DNA of 64,000 bases from contig CAVUHL010000003.1 of the NCBI GenBank assembly GCA_963741305.1, positions 6,882,001-6,946,000 on the forward strand. The letters are read 5' to 3'. Positions 52,730-61,988 of this stretch are shown here, one piece after another (positions within the stretch are counted from its first letter, which is position 1; every line of letters starts with the position of its first letter). The notes below the pieces were generated by a model. It was not told where the DNA came from. It saw only the letters and a program-made list of their open reading frames with translations, and made no database searches. Made by a program: the position numbers and the translations under genes. The stretch comes from DATMER01 sp963741305. GTDB taxonomy: Bacteria; Acidobacteriota; Thermoanaerobaculia; Multivoradales; UBA5704.

Positions 52730-53521
52730 ATGAGAACCACCTTCTATTCCCGGTCGGCTTACCTCGCGGCACAGCTGACGGTTCCACCTTGCTTTATCGA
52801 ACTTGACACGTTCTACGAGCCAATCCTTCCAGACATCCCAACGGGATGGAGGAGCTTCCACCTTCGGCACGCCGAGAATATCTGCCGGAGGATGAGCGAC
52901 ATCGATCTCTACGCTTGGTTCATCAGCGATGTAAGGAGACACCCCGATCCCATTTGGGGCGCTACGATCATCGGCAGCTACTTGGTTGGTTTCTTCAGCG
53001 CGTGCAAGTCGCTCTTTGATGCGGGCTCCATTTCCCTGAGCGACTTACACAGCCTCAACCTCGCTGACCGCGAGCAGGACATGTCCAAAGGTCGCTTCTG
53101 GAACGCCCTGCAGAGTTCCTCGCCGAGATCCTTTGGGCGGTTCAACGGCTTCCGCCCAATCTGCAACCAAGTTGTCCGGTGGCGCGACGCCTCAGTCCAT
53201 CGCGCGACACCCCTGGTCGTGGTGCACTCACCTGGACCCCTCGACAATGCACCTCCTGAGGCGATTCAAATCCGCATGGTGGCCGACCCAAACGCCAAAC
53301 TTGAGAAAATCATCGACGCGCCCAATGACGTGCTGTGGCTCGATCCTCTTCAACTCTACGACACTTGGCGGCCCGAACTGGTGTCGTTCTGTGAAGCCCT
53401 CTGCACTGAGATAAAGGAATCTATTCAACCCCAGCTACTGAGTTTTCCGCCTAACTCGGCCGATCGAGCCAAACAGCGCCGTTCCCGCCTCGCCGGGGAG
53501 ATTGCTGAGCCGGATGTGTAA
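52730..53521 (+). CDS. hypothetical protein of the accessory island
   Basis: About 263 residues from the ATG at 52730 (MRTTFYSRSAYL); an upstream in-frame ATG at 52688 is possible. It is rich in aromatic residues and has no signal peptide. No domain is recognised. A central hydrophobic patch (ATIIGSYLVGFFSACKSLF) may be a buried helix. Its end overlaps the start of the CHAT protein gene by 8 nt, so the two are likely expressed together and may work together. Confidence 0.6.
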   Translation: MRTTFYSRSAYLAAQLTVPPCFIELDTFYEPILPDIPTGWRSFHLRHAENICRRMSDIDLYAWFISDVRRHPDPIWGATIIGSYLVGFFSACKSLFDAGSISLSDLHSLNLADREQDMSKGRFWNALQSSSPRSFGRFNGFRPICNQVVRWRDASVHRATPLVVVHSPGPLDNAPPEAIQIRMVADPNAKLEKIIDAPNDVLWLDPLQLYDTWRPELVSFCEALCTEIKESIQPQLLSFPPNSADRAKQRRSRLAGEIAEPDV

Positions 53522-55682
53522 CCACGTTTACGCGGCCGACTTTGCGACAATGCCCCGAGCTATGGGTGAGCGATGCCCCTATCCAGAATTCTATGAAAGG
53601 TCTCGGTCGCAAGCAGGATCCGCGCTTGTACTACCGATAGACGATCGCGGGGCGTGCATCTTCCACAGTCAGGAGATCGCTTGGAAGCGGGAAAACGGCT
53701 TCAAGGCAAACTTCCTCCAACTCGTACAGTTGCTCGACGCTGACGCCGCGTGGAGCTACTACGACTTTGCGGAGTTCGTATTAGTAGGAACCAAGCTCAG
53801 TGGCCCCGGGGAACACATCTTCAGCATAGAGGATACTAGCTTCCGCAAGCGCGCGTACTTCATAGGTGCGACATTTATCGATTCATTCGTGCTCGCGGGT
53901 GTGGATTTCCAAGACGGCGGAGTATTCCGCGAAGCGACGTTCGCTCGCGACTTGATAATCAAGAATAGTCGCTTCAAGGGCCTTGACTTCATTAAGACGA
54001 AACTCACCCAATGTGCCTTCTTCACTGAGGTTGATTTCCTGAGCTACGCCCTCTTCCAAGACGCCTGCTTCACCTGCACCAGGGACGGCTACGTGGTCAA
54101 GTTCGAAGGCTCTCGATTCCACGGAATTACAGACTTCTCCAGTGCTTTCTTCACCCTTGGCGCCGAATCGGCGGCAGGCTTTTTGAAAGTCCAGTTCAAA
54201 GATTTCGCGGATTTCAGGAGTACGCATTTTAGCTGCCAGGTTGTCTTCAGCGATGTCTCCTTCGCATCAATCACCGAGTTTATTAATACATCCTTCGACG
54301 CGGTCCGCTCTTCGGCGCGGTACCGAGGGGCCGCGGTCGAATTCAATCAGATTGAGGTAACGACCGGTGCGACCCTCGCTTTCGTTAGCACAGACCCTCA
54401 GAAGAAGATGTTCAATCATGACGTGCAGATGAGCTTCAAGGAGGAACCGACCGGGATCATTCGGTTTGAGAACGCCAACCTCAGCAGGATCACGACGGAT
54501 TCCAGGGAGCGACTGAACCGGCTTATGAAGTCGGGCACAGTCGAGATCGGGCCAGGGTGCATCAAATATCGATTTCAAACTGAACTTCGTACGATCTCCG
54601 TAAGCCAAGGCAATGCACCGCTCATCCTTGATCTATGCCAGACGTTCACCAACTACTTCACCGCAAGCAACGGCCTAAGTCTAGGTTTTGAGATCGTGGA
54701 ACGTGACAAAACAAAAGTCAGCTTCTTTTATTTCACAGATGAAGATATTTCAGAGGCGGGCTTCGCCCAGCGATTGGCGCAAACAGAACAGCGCCTGTGG
54801 AACCTGCTTTCGAGCAGCTCCGACGAGCAGTTCCTGATCTTCGAAGGAGCGAACGGTGCGGAGCTAAGGACGAGCAAGGAGAGCGCGGTAATCAACGCTG
54901 TCGACGGTATCTCGGCTCTGCTTGGAACCTTCTTCCGTGTCGGGGCGAGGATCGCCCTTGGAACCTGGAAGGAAGCCGACACAAAAGCGCTCTTGGGTGG
55001 CATCAGATTCAATGAAGACGGTGCCGAGAATCGCGCCCTGAGCCTTCATCGAGCCATCGTCGAGGAGTACACTGGCCGGAGACTCTTTGGTTTCAACCGC
55101 CAGCAAAACAAGCTCCTCGCGCCTATGGTTCCCGAAAAGGTTAGGATTCTCTTTCTGGGCGCCAACTCCGCGAGCTCGCCGCTGGAGCTTGATAGGGAAG
55201 TCAAGAAAATTCAAACCAGCCTGAAGCTTGCTAAGGAACGCGAGAACCTCGAACTCAAGCAAGAGTGGGCGGTAACGGTGGAAACTCTGATGCAGGCGAT
55301 GCTCGATGAATCACCGACGATCGTTCACTTCTCCGGCCATGGCAATGAGTCGGGCATTATCCTTCAGGATGACATGGGCGAGCCTAAGGTAGTATCGACA
55401 GACGCACTCTCGAGCCTGTTCAAGCTCTTCAAGGATACGGTCCGTTGCGTTGTGCTGAACTCCTGCTACTCCGAGCATCAAGCGCGAGTGATCCGACGGC
55501 ACATCCCGTATGTCATTGGCATGCGATCCAGCATTCCAGACCCCACTGCGGCCGCTTTTTCCTTAGGATTCTACAAAGCTCTAGGTGCGGGAAAGGATAT
55601 TCCGTTCGCGTTTGAGATGGGGAAAGCGTCCATCAAACTAGAAGAAGGCGATTCCAGTGAGAGCATGCTGGTATTACTCTGA
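53514..55682 (+). CDS. pentapeptide-repeat CHAT protease
   Basis: 722 residues from the ATG at 53514, which overlaps the previous stop. Residues about 85-270 form a pentapeptide-type beta-helix (FIGATFIDSFVLAGVDF, FADFRSTHFSCQVVF). A middle region of unknown fold follows (about 290-520). The C-terminus (about 540-722) is a caspase-like CHAT domain with the catalytic pair H609 in VHFSGHG and C651 in VVLNSCYS. The N-terminus has a Cys/His cluster (CNHVYAADF...ERCPYPEF) that may bind zinc. CHAT proteases act as effectors in defence and signalling systems, so a sensor-plus-protease role is inferred. Confidence 0.85.
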   Translation: MCNHVYAADFATMPRAMGERCPYPEFYERSRSQAGSALVLPIDDRGACIFHSQEIAWKRENGFKANFLQLVQLLDADAAWSYYDFAEFVLVGTKLSGPGEHIFSIEDTSFRKRAYFIGATFIDSFVLAGVDFQDGGVFREATFARDLIIKNSRFKGLDFIKTKLTQCAFFTEVDFLSYALFQDACFTCTRDGYVVKFEGSRFHGITDFSSAFFTLGAESAAGFLKVQFKDFADFRSTHFSCQVVFSDVSFASITEFINTSFDAVRSSARYRGAAVEFNQIEVTTGATLAFVSTDPQKKMFNHDVQMSFKEEPTGIIRFENANLSRITTDSRERLNRLMKSGTVEIGPGCIKYRFQTELRTISVSQGNAPLILDLCQTFTNYFTASNGLSLGFEIVERDKTKVSFFYFTDEDISEAGFAQRLAQTEQRLWNLLSSSSDEQFLIFEGANGAELRTSKESAVINAVDGISALLGTFFRVGARIALGTWKEADTKALLGGIRFNEDGAENRALSLHRAIVEEYTGRRLFGFNRQQNKLLAPMVPEKVRILFLGANSASSPLELDREVKKIQTSLKLAKERENLELKQEWAVTVETLMQAMLDESPTIVHFSGHGNESGIILQDDMGEPKVVSTDALSSLFKLFKDTVRCVVLNSCYSEHQARVIRRHIPYVIGMRSSIPDPTAAAFSLGFYKALGAGKDIPFAFEMGKASIKLEEGDSSESMLVLL

Positions 55683-55889
55683 GGTGATCGGTGATCGACA
55701 TGCGCAGCCCAGCTATAGGTGCCTCGCGTCAGGCCAGGCTACACGCCTGAGCCTCCGAGGCTCTACTTTTGCAACAACCGGGCAGAGGAAGAGGTGGATC
55801 AGCGCTCAACCTCCCTGGGCTGCACCAGACAGCTACGCTGCCGGTGAGCCCCGATAGCGTTGCTGCGACACGATGTCGCTTCCTATATG

Positions 55890-56743
55890 AAGTTGTCCTC
55901 ATCGGCGATTGATAGAGGACCACCCTTACCACAGGGTGAATCTAGGGGCCTGAATCCCTTCTGGCAGCAGCCAATCTTGTATTGAATGGACTTGAGACGG
56001 TGGCCTTGCAGGCGGATCCTCATCGCCGGGGAAACCTCCGCCCCAAGATCAACGTGGTGCGCTACGCAGACGACTTTATCGTAACGGGCAGTTCGCGAGA
56101 ACAGCTCATGGAAAAAGTGCGTCCGGCCGTGGAGGTCTTTCTCGCGGAACGGGGTCTTCGTCTCTCGGAAGAGAAAACGAGGATTACGTCCATAGAGGAC
56201 GGGTTCGAGTTTCTGGGAGCTACGGTCCGCAAGTATGGGGGCAAGCTCTTGATCAGGCGATCGAAGCGCAACATCCTGGATTTTGTTCAGGAGCTCCGCA
56301 GGCTGATCCGAACCCAGAGGTCGGCCAAGGCCCTCGACCTGATCCGTCAGCTCAACAGCAAACTGAGGGGCTGGGCGCATCAACAGAGGTACCTTGTCGC
56401 CAGTCGCGCCTTCCGATATGTTGACCTACGCGTCTTCCAAGCCTTATGGCAGTGGGCCAAGAGGAGGCATCCGACGAAAGGAAAGGGCTGGGTGCGGTCG
56501 AAGTACTACCGCACGGGTCCCCACCAGGAGTCGATCTTCACGGCGCCACGGAAAAACCCGGATGGGTCTTGGGGAACCATGGACCTGTACCGGACAAGTA
56601 GCATGCCGATCCGTCGACATGCTAAAGTACAAGCTGAAGCGACGGTTTACGATCCCGACTACGACGACTACTTCCGCCAGCGCAGGGAGAAGCAGCGTCG
56701 GATGCGAGCCCGTACCTTCGCTGCGGCGAGGACTCAGCCATGA
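55890..56743 (+). pseudogene. 5'-truncated group II intron reverse transcriptase/maturase
   Basis: The open part (55982-56743) encodes the last third of an LtrA-type protein: YADDFIV catalytic motif, then the maturase domain (LNSKLRGWAHQQRYLV, VFQALWQWAKRRHPTKGK). Just upstream, PLPQGES and, one base out of frame, SLLAAANLVLNGLE match the preceding RT block, so a frameshift and loss of the N-terminal two thirds are visible. The HNH endonuclease end is also absent. It cannot be a working mobile intron protein. Confidence 0.85.
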
Positions 56744-56802
56744 GGATTATCAACCCGGGCCACTCAGCAGCCGGGTCGACAAAATCGGCCTTAGAAAGGC
56801 TT

Positions 56803-56836
56803 GAGCCGTATGCGGGGAAACTCGCACGTACGGTTC
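56803..56836 (+). ncRNA. group II intron domain V
   Basis: The 34-nt hairpin GAGCCGTATGCGGGGAAACT continuing to CGCACGTACGGTTC is the catalytic domain V of bacterial group II introns, with the GAAA tetraloop-like apex. A weak domain VI follows to about 56874. With the truncated maturase it marks the 3' end of a decayed intron. Confidence 0.88.
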
Positions 56837-56898
56837 TTAGAGGGGTTGGGGACCCGTAAGGGTCCCTGGCCTACTCGGCGGCGACACTCGGAACATCT

Positions 56899-57792
56899 AT
56901 GAGCTACACGATCGACGCAATGCACCAGAGTACGCAACTGCTGTACTCGACTGTGCGCGTGCAGGTTCGCTGCGCGGATGGTAGCGCCGGGGTAGGAACC
57001 GCTTTTTTCTTCGACTACGGCGAACCCGACAACTGGCGCACGTATCTCGTTACAAACAAGCACGTCGTTGACGGGGCCCTACATGCTCGCATCGTCTTCC
57101 ACACAGCGGCGGCACCGCAACTCCATGCCCTTACTCCTCCGGGGCGTACCGTCGTTGACTTCATTGACTTCGAGCGCCAGTGGTTCCCTCATCCTGACCC
57201 CAACATCGATCTATGCGTAATGCCAGTCCAGCACCTCAAGAACCTAGCGGGCAGCGCACTCGACTCGATTTTCTACAGGCAGATGGGCGCGCACGGAGTT
57301 AAGACCGACGAGGAACTCGGCAGGTTTCCGGCGATCACCAACGTCGCCATGATCGGTTACCCGATTGGCCTTTGGGATGAGCAGAACAACCTTCCGATGA
57401 TTAGGCTAGGTACTACCGCCAGCCACCCGGCGATCGACTTTGACGGGCACCCTCAGGTCGTCATCGACATGGCTTGCTTCCCGGGATCTTCCGGCTCACC
57501 TGTGGTGTTCTACGCGCCGCGCGACCTCGGTACGTCTTCTCATTACTTCCTCGGTGTCCTTCACGCCGGCCCGGTTCAAGATGTCTCCGGCGAAATCGTA
57601 GTGCGCCCCGCGCCAGTGGCGGTTCGCGCGATGGTACGCTCAGAGGTCATGATTCACCTTGGCTACGTCATCAAGGGGCGCGAGATCGTTAAAGCGATCC
57701 AAGGGCTTGAGGCGCGCAGCCTAGCTACTGAAGGGATGTCGCCCAACCCCGCTGCTCCAGCGGACCAGAAAGCTCCGCTTCCTGGCCGCTGA
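56899..57792 (+). CDS. trypsin-like serine protease
   Basis: 297 residues with the chymotrypsin-fold triad: H55 in TNKHVVDGA, D104 in PNIDLCVMP and S198 in CFPGSSGSPVV. There is no signal peptide, so it is probably cytosolic, as are trypsin-like domains found in bacterial conflict systems. It begins 25 nt after the intron remnant and is near the CHAT protease gene; the two proteases may once have been neighbours in one operon. The last 25 residues are Pro/Ala-rich. Confidence 0.85.
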   Translation: MSYTIDAMHQSTQLLYSTVRVQVRCADGSAGVGTAFFFDYGEPDNWRTYLVTNKHVVDGALHARIVFHTAAAPQLHALTPPGRTVVDFIDFERQWFPHPDPNIDLCVMPVQHLKNLAGSALDSIFYRQMGAHGVKTDEELGRFPAITNVAMIGYPIGLWDEQNNLPMIRLGTTASHPAIDFDGHPQVVIDMACFPGSSGSPVVFYAPRDLGTSSHYFLGVLHAGPVQDVSGEIVVRPAPVAVRAMVRSEVMIHLGYVIKGREIVKAIQGLEARSLATEGMSPNPAAPADQKAPLPGR

Positions 57793-57809
57793 GCAGCATA
57801 CGCCGCTAG

Positions 57810-58409
57810 GTGGCAGAGCAGACAATGTGGACGACGCAGATCAGCGACGTGGGGCGGTCTGGAACACTGCGGTTCGTGCTGAGGCGAGGCTCGGACGCGG
57901 CCTCATATTCAGAGGTCGTAGAAGCCTGGCAGACCGACGCAGAGTTCCGCTCCTGGTTCAACGCGTTGCTCGCCGGTCTGTCGTTCACGGCCTTCCGGTG
58001 GGAGACACCGCCGGTATCCGCGCCGACCGCGAGCCGGCCGTTCGAGTTCGTGGTGCTCGATAGTCCAGGCTTGGCGCGCCGGCCTGACCCCGACGCGTTC
58101 GTCGAGCACTTCCAGAGCCAGCCGCACTTGGAAGTTCTTGTGTTTTCCAACCTTGGTGGAGACGCGATCATGGTGGTCCCGCGCCCAGTGGCTCCGGCCT
58201 CTGCCTACGGGCATCTCGCTGCCTTCGTGCGCGAGGCGCCAGAGCGACAACAGGATGCCTTGTGGCAAGCTGTCGGAGACGCAATGGTTCGGCGGATGAG
58301 CGCCAAGCCGGTATGGCTCAGCACCGCTGGCGCTGGCGTCTCTTGGCTGCATGTGCGGCTCGACGACCGGCCAAAGTACTACGGTTTCGCACGGTATCGG
58401 TCGGCATGA
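57810..58409 (+). CDS. DUF6940-like protein
   Basis: 199 residues. The blocks FTAFRWETPPV, FVVLDSPGLARRPDPDAF, FSNLGGDAIMVVP and VWLSTAGAGVSWLHVRLDDRPKYYG look like the DUF6940 family of unknown function, judged from memory of the family. It is cytosolic with no membrane segment. It follows the trypsin-like gene by 17 nt, so co-expression is likely. Confidence 0.75.
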   Translation: MAEQTMWTTQISDVGRSGTLRFVLRRGSDAASYSEVVEAWQTDAEFRSWFNALLAGLSFTAFRWETPPVSAPTASRPFEFVVLDSPGLARRPDPDAFVEHFQSQPHLEVLVFSNLGGDAIMVVPRPVAPASAYGHLAAFVREAPERQQDALWQAVGDAMVRRMSAKPVWLSTAGAGVSWLHVRLDDRPKYYGFARYRSA

Positions 58410-58633
58410 GACAGAAGTCCGTCTACACGCAGCTAGGGCGGCACCCCTGGTTCGTAATCTGCCGCCTGACGCGGGCCTTGCGGACGGACGGCTTGTCTAC
58501 TCGGAAGTTCTTATGCCCTTCGGGGGGTCCAGTAGAATAGTGTTGTGTCAGCGCCCAACCCTCGCTTCCACCGGCCGGCCGGCTTCGCCGTCCGTACGGT
58601 GAAGCGCCGCAGCGTTCGGCGAAGGAGGGTGGT

Positions 58634-59005
58634 TTGGACGAGCTCGACGGCTTCGTTATGGAGGGGGGGCGTGCAGTCTATCGCCCTGTTGGCTACGTCT
58701 CGTTCGATGAAGTGGTAGCCATGGTCTGCGCCGCCATCGCGGCCGCTCGATCGAATCAGGCCAGGGACCTCCTAGTCGACACGACGGCGCTGACCGGATT
58801 TCCCTCGCCCGACACATTCCAACGGTTCTTGGCGGTCGTGGAGTGGGCTGAGGAGGCGAGAGGGAGCGTGCGCCTGGCGATAGTTGCCCGGCCGGAAATG
58901 ATCGACCCGCAGAAGTTCGGGGTGACCGTCGCCGCCAACCGGGGCTTGGTGAGCAACATCTTTACCATCGAGGGAGAGGCCCGCGCCTGGCTCGACGCCA
59001 GGTGA
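58634..59005 (+). CDS. SpoIIAA/STAS-like hypothetical protein
   Basis: 123 residues with a TTG start preceded by GGAGG at 58623-58627. The pattern RDLLVDTTALTGFPSPDTFQRFL and a final GEARAWLDAR resembles SpoIIAA-like/STAS-like single-domain proteins found as stand-alone genes. The function is unknown. The next gene starts close to or within its end. Confidence 0.6.
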   Translation: MDELDGFVMEGGRAVYRPVGYVSFDEVVAMVCAAIAAARSNQARDLLVDTTALTGFPSPDTFQRFLAVVEWAEEARGSVRLAIVARPEMIDPQKFGVTVAANRGLVSNIFTIEGEARAWLDAR

Positions 59006-59061
59006 GATCTGGACTGAGAGATCCTGGGCTTCGGAGAAAAGGTATCGAGCTCGTGTGGATC

Positions 59062-59397
59062 ATGATTTCAGGACCCTATAGCACCGGCGCCAACAACGAC
59101 GCTGATCGAGAGGCCAATCTTCTCGCTCTGAACCAAGCTGCGTACCAAGTGTTCCGCAGAGGCCATGTCCCAATCATCGGCGTCAACATGGCCCTTCCGG
59201 TGATACAGGTGGCGGGTCCCCAGATGTATGATGCCATCATGATGCCCCTCTCCCTCGCCTTGGCAGATCGCTGTGATGCAATTCTCCGCATCGAGGGTTT
59301 GTCTCGCGGGGCAGACGATGAGGTCGAACGCGTTCGAGCGCGCGGGGGACATGTGTATCATGGTGTCGAGGAGATTCCTTATTCGGTCGCCGGCTGA
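59062..59397 (+). CDS. DUF4406 / nucleoside 2-deoxyribosyltransferase-like protein
   Basis: About 111 residues from the ATG at 59062; upstream in-frame starts at 59002 and 59053 are possible. MISGPYSTGANNDADREANL and MYDAIMMPLSLALADRCDAIL resemble the DUF4406 family, related to nucleoside deoxyribosyltransferases. It may process a nucleotide or sense one. Its 3' end overlaps the convergent membrane protein gene by 19 nt. Confidence 0.72.
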   Translation: MISGPYSTGANNDADREANLLALNQAAYQVFRRGHVPIIGVNMALPVIQVAGPQMYDAIMMPLSLALADRCDAILRIEGLSRGADDEVERVRARGGHVYHGVEEIPYSVAG

Positions 59398-61637
59398 CGA
59401 GTCGATGCTCCGACAAACCGGAAAGACTGGAGCATGTCGTCCATGATTGGGCCGTAGATCGGGTCCGACTCCGAAAACTCCACAAGAATGCAGATCAGAA
59501 GCACGGTGCCGTGTGTGGAGTCGCTGGTAATCCGCGAGATTTCTCTCGCTCTCATGCCGTTTTTGAGAGTTACGACGATCCGCACCTCGGTCCAGTCGAC
59601 ACCTGCTTGCTGGACCGTGCGGACAGATTCCAGTTTGCTTTCCAGGATGTCCTTTCCCGAATTCATATGAAGGCGCTGCTGTGCAATGGGCGATATGTCC
59701 TCTTGGTCTGCATGTGCCACTACTTGAAGGGAAAGGCGGCTGTCCGGGGTTTTCCGCCAGTGCTCAACTATTTCGCTTTCGGGATTCGCCTTGACCAGGG
59801 ATTCTGGTACGTCGATCTTGTAACCAACCGATCTTCCATTCAAAGTTGTTTTGTCCGAGCGGCGGACCAAATCGGGAATTTGTAAGCTCTCGGGGATGAT
59901 ATTATCAGGCTCACGCATGATCGGGTCAATAAAAGATTCGGTGGCAGAATGGACTATCCACAGAGGACCAAAAATCATCGTGGCAGCGAGTATGACAGCG
60001 CCGATGTTGGCGGCCAGCGTACCGATTCCTCTGTTCCATCGAGGTGGCCGGGGCGGTTCGCGGTCTCCACCAAACATCCCCTCGATAAAGGGTTGCAAAG
60101 AGTATCTTAGATCTGCCGCATCGGCTGTGAGCGGCCATAATGTAGGACATCGATAACTAAGTTCCTGCAGCCGCGGAACCCATTCCCGATCAAAGTATAC
60201 GAACGCGGGCCGGTCAAGAAACGGGACTACCCGCGGCATCTCCACCGCGAGGTGTTCCCTGGCAAATTTTCGCAGAGTTTCGTAAGGCTCGGGATTTCTC
60301 CAGAATACGACTAGGCAGAGCAACACGCGGAAAGGTTCGACAAGGGTACGGATCTGCTCGAACTCCCACTGGATGCCCATAGAGGTCCCAGGTTGAATCA
60401 CCAATGCCTGAGATTTAATCATCTCAGATCTAACAGTTTCTTGCCACTGGTCATCAGATATATAAAGGCGCTCCGAGCCTGGAGTGGCAAGACGTTCGCC
60501 CGGCCTTCCGATGGCAACGACAGGGCCGTAAACCTCAAAAAACCGTGCGATCGATTCTTCGGACGATCCTACGCCGTAGTTGAAAATCATTCGCAGTAGC
60601 CGGACGGGATGCAAAGAGTACATGAGATCCTGCGCAGATGTCTGTCCCAGTTGCAGCTTTGAAACAAGTCCCGTATTCGTATTCATCTGTGAGCGAACGC
60701 CGGTGATCCCCGCCAGCAAACCGGGGGGTTGAAGAGTGGCGGCGTCGTCGTCGACGAAGGGACGCAAGAAAAGAATCGACTTGCGTGAATCCTTGGGGTT
60801 CAGAGGCCTGTAAGGGCGCTGGCAAAGCCGATAACCTGTCCATATAAGCCAAGGCGCCGGCAGCCATACGAGTGTCCACAACTGTTGATTGTGGCCAAAG
60901 TTATCCGTCAGAGGGCTGGCGATCACAATCCAATAGGCCACGCCAAGAATTTTGAGCGTCCAGCCCAAACTTGGCGAGTAGACGGGGCTCCGGGCTCTCG
61001 TCGGCCGCCGTTGATTCGGCTGCGGAATCAAGCGCCCCGCCGGGAAATTGTCCAAGGGGATCCAGGGTCCTCTGCGAGTCAGAAGAAGAATCAATCCGAC
61101 AGAGAATAGGACAAGCAAGAGTGCGCTGCCGGCGGCGAGCAGGCTACGTTCGCTGACCGCGGAATATAAGCTCAACGCGAGGAATGGCAGTAAGAACGCC
61201 CCTATAGCCAGCGCAACGGCTAAGCCGCATCCCTCGGACTGCCACGGGGTTCGAATCCAATAGCGATCGCTTATTAGACATTTTAGGGCTCTGCGGAACG
61301 ACTCGACTTGTTGATGCTGAATCGTGAAGCGCACGGGCCTGTGGTGCTTGGACAGAAGAGTAAAGCGGCTGTTTCCGATTTGCGAGGAGCGTGTCAACCA
61401 TTTGTGAGGAGTGGAGAACTCCTCGCGGACATGGGTAATTGCCCCCAATTCTATGCTTCGTAGTCTGCGTAAGTTGCGTCGAAGTGCTGGCTCCCCGTCT
61501 GCCGTGCACATCTCCTCGGTCACCCCTAGATTACGGGTGGGGCGTCGGCCTATGAGAATGTGGGTCCCATAGAGTGCAATAATCCGTGTGCCCAGAAAAC
61601 CGGAACTTATGCGCAGAAGCGGAAGTGACTCGGTCAT
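59379..61637 (-). CDS. large multi-domain membrane protein, possible TIR-like signalling domain
   Basis: 752 residues. The N-terminus (about 1-120) looks like a PH-type beta domain, then four hydrophobic helices (about 138-275), a cytoplasmic domain (about 290-510) with KSILFLRPFVDDDAA, GPVVAIGRPGERL and LVIQPGTSMGIQWEFEQI, one more helix near 545 and a C-terminal domain that resembles PsbP/DUF1795-like folds (SVGYKIDVPESLV). The central domain has the strand-loop pattern of TIR/SLOG-type nucleotide-binding folds, but this is a weak resemblance. Codon use is less GC-rich than in core genes. Confidence 0.65.
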   Translation of the reverse strand: MTESLPLLRISSGFLGTRIIALYGTHILIGRRPTRNLGVTEEMCTADGEPALRRNLRRLRSIELGAITHVREEFSTPHKWLTRSSQIGNSRFTLLSKHHRPVRFTIQHQQVESFRRALKCLISDRYWIRTPWQSEGCGLAVALAIGAFLLPFLALSLYSAVSERSLLAAGSALLLVLFSVGLILLLTRRGPWIPLDNFPAGRLIPQPNQRRPTRARSPVYSPSLGWTLKILGVAYWIVIASPLTDNFGHNQQLWTLVWLPAPWLIWTGYRLCQRPYRPLNPKDSRKSILFLRPFVDDDAATLQPPGLLAGITGVRSQMNTNTGLVSKLQLGQTSAQDLMYSLHPVRLLRMIFNYGVGSSEESIARFFEVYGPVVAIGRPGERLATPGSERLYISDDQWQETVRSEMIKSQALVIQPGTSMGIQWEFEQIRTLVEPFRVLLCLVVFWRNPEPYETLRKFAREHLAVEMPRVVPFLDRPAFVYFDREWVPRLQELSYRCPTLWPLTADAADLRYSLQPFIEGMFGGDREPPRPPRWNRGIGTLAANIGAVILAATMIFGPLWIVHSATESFIDPIMREPDNIIPESLQIPDLVRRSDKTTLNGRSVGYKIDVPESLVKANPESEIVEHWRKTPDSRLSLQVVAHADQEDISPIAQQRLHMNSGKDILESKLESVRTVQQAGVDWTEVRIVVTLKNGMRAREISRITSDSTHGTVLLICILVEFSESDPIYGPIMDDMLQSFRFVGASTRQPATE

Positions 61638-61854
61638 AGACGGATGCCCCTAGAAAGCTTCGACTGAATCTTAGATGAGAGTATACTTGTTAAAAACAGT
61701 ACGTCAAGGTCAGGCACCTATATATGGTGGCCACGCGCCCTGCTCCGGGGGTCTTCCAGAGGCTGTGGGCGGGGGAGTGACACGGGATTGACACACGAGC
61801 ATGGAGCCTTCCCGGGTCAAACCGCTATTCCATGAAGAACCAAGCAGATATAGG
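61638..61854. other. intergenic stretch right of the accessory island
   Basis: No gene is recognised. It leads into the broken tRNA-Cys and holds no recognisable integrase or promoter. Confidence 0.35.
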
Positions 61855-61923
61855 ACGGAAGGCATGGGAACCAACCGGTCTGCAAAACCATGTACGTGGG
61901 TTCGAATCCCGCCGGCGCCTCCA
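61855..61923 (+). tRNA. broken tRNA-Cys (anticodon GCA) with an 11-nt insertion
   Basis: The 3' half is clear: the anticodon loop CTGCAAA (anticodon GCA at 61882-61884), a T arm GTGGGTTCGAATCCCGC and the end GGCGCCTCCA. Taking out 61868-61878 restores a perfect anticodon stem (CATGGT with ACCATG). No matching acceptor 5' strand or D arm precedes it, so it is not functional. tRNA 3' ends are common integration sites. Confidence 0.7.
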
Positions 61924-61988
61924 CCTTCTAACGTCGTCCGAATCTTAGTGGGCTTGACTAGGCGTAGCCTGCTGGCTACAATCTCTCT

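Noticed and set aside
55683..55889. 5' end of the group II intron
   Set aside because: I could not identify a GUGYG start or the domain I helices with confidence, so only the maturase remnant and domain V are reported.
61801..61923. Intact tRNA-Cys gene
   Set aside because: No acceptor 5' strand or D arm pairs with the 3' part, and an 11-nt insertion disrupts the anticodon stem.
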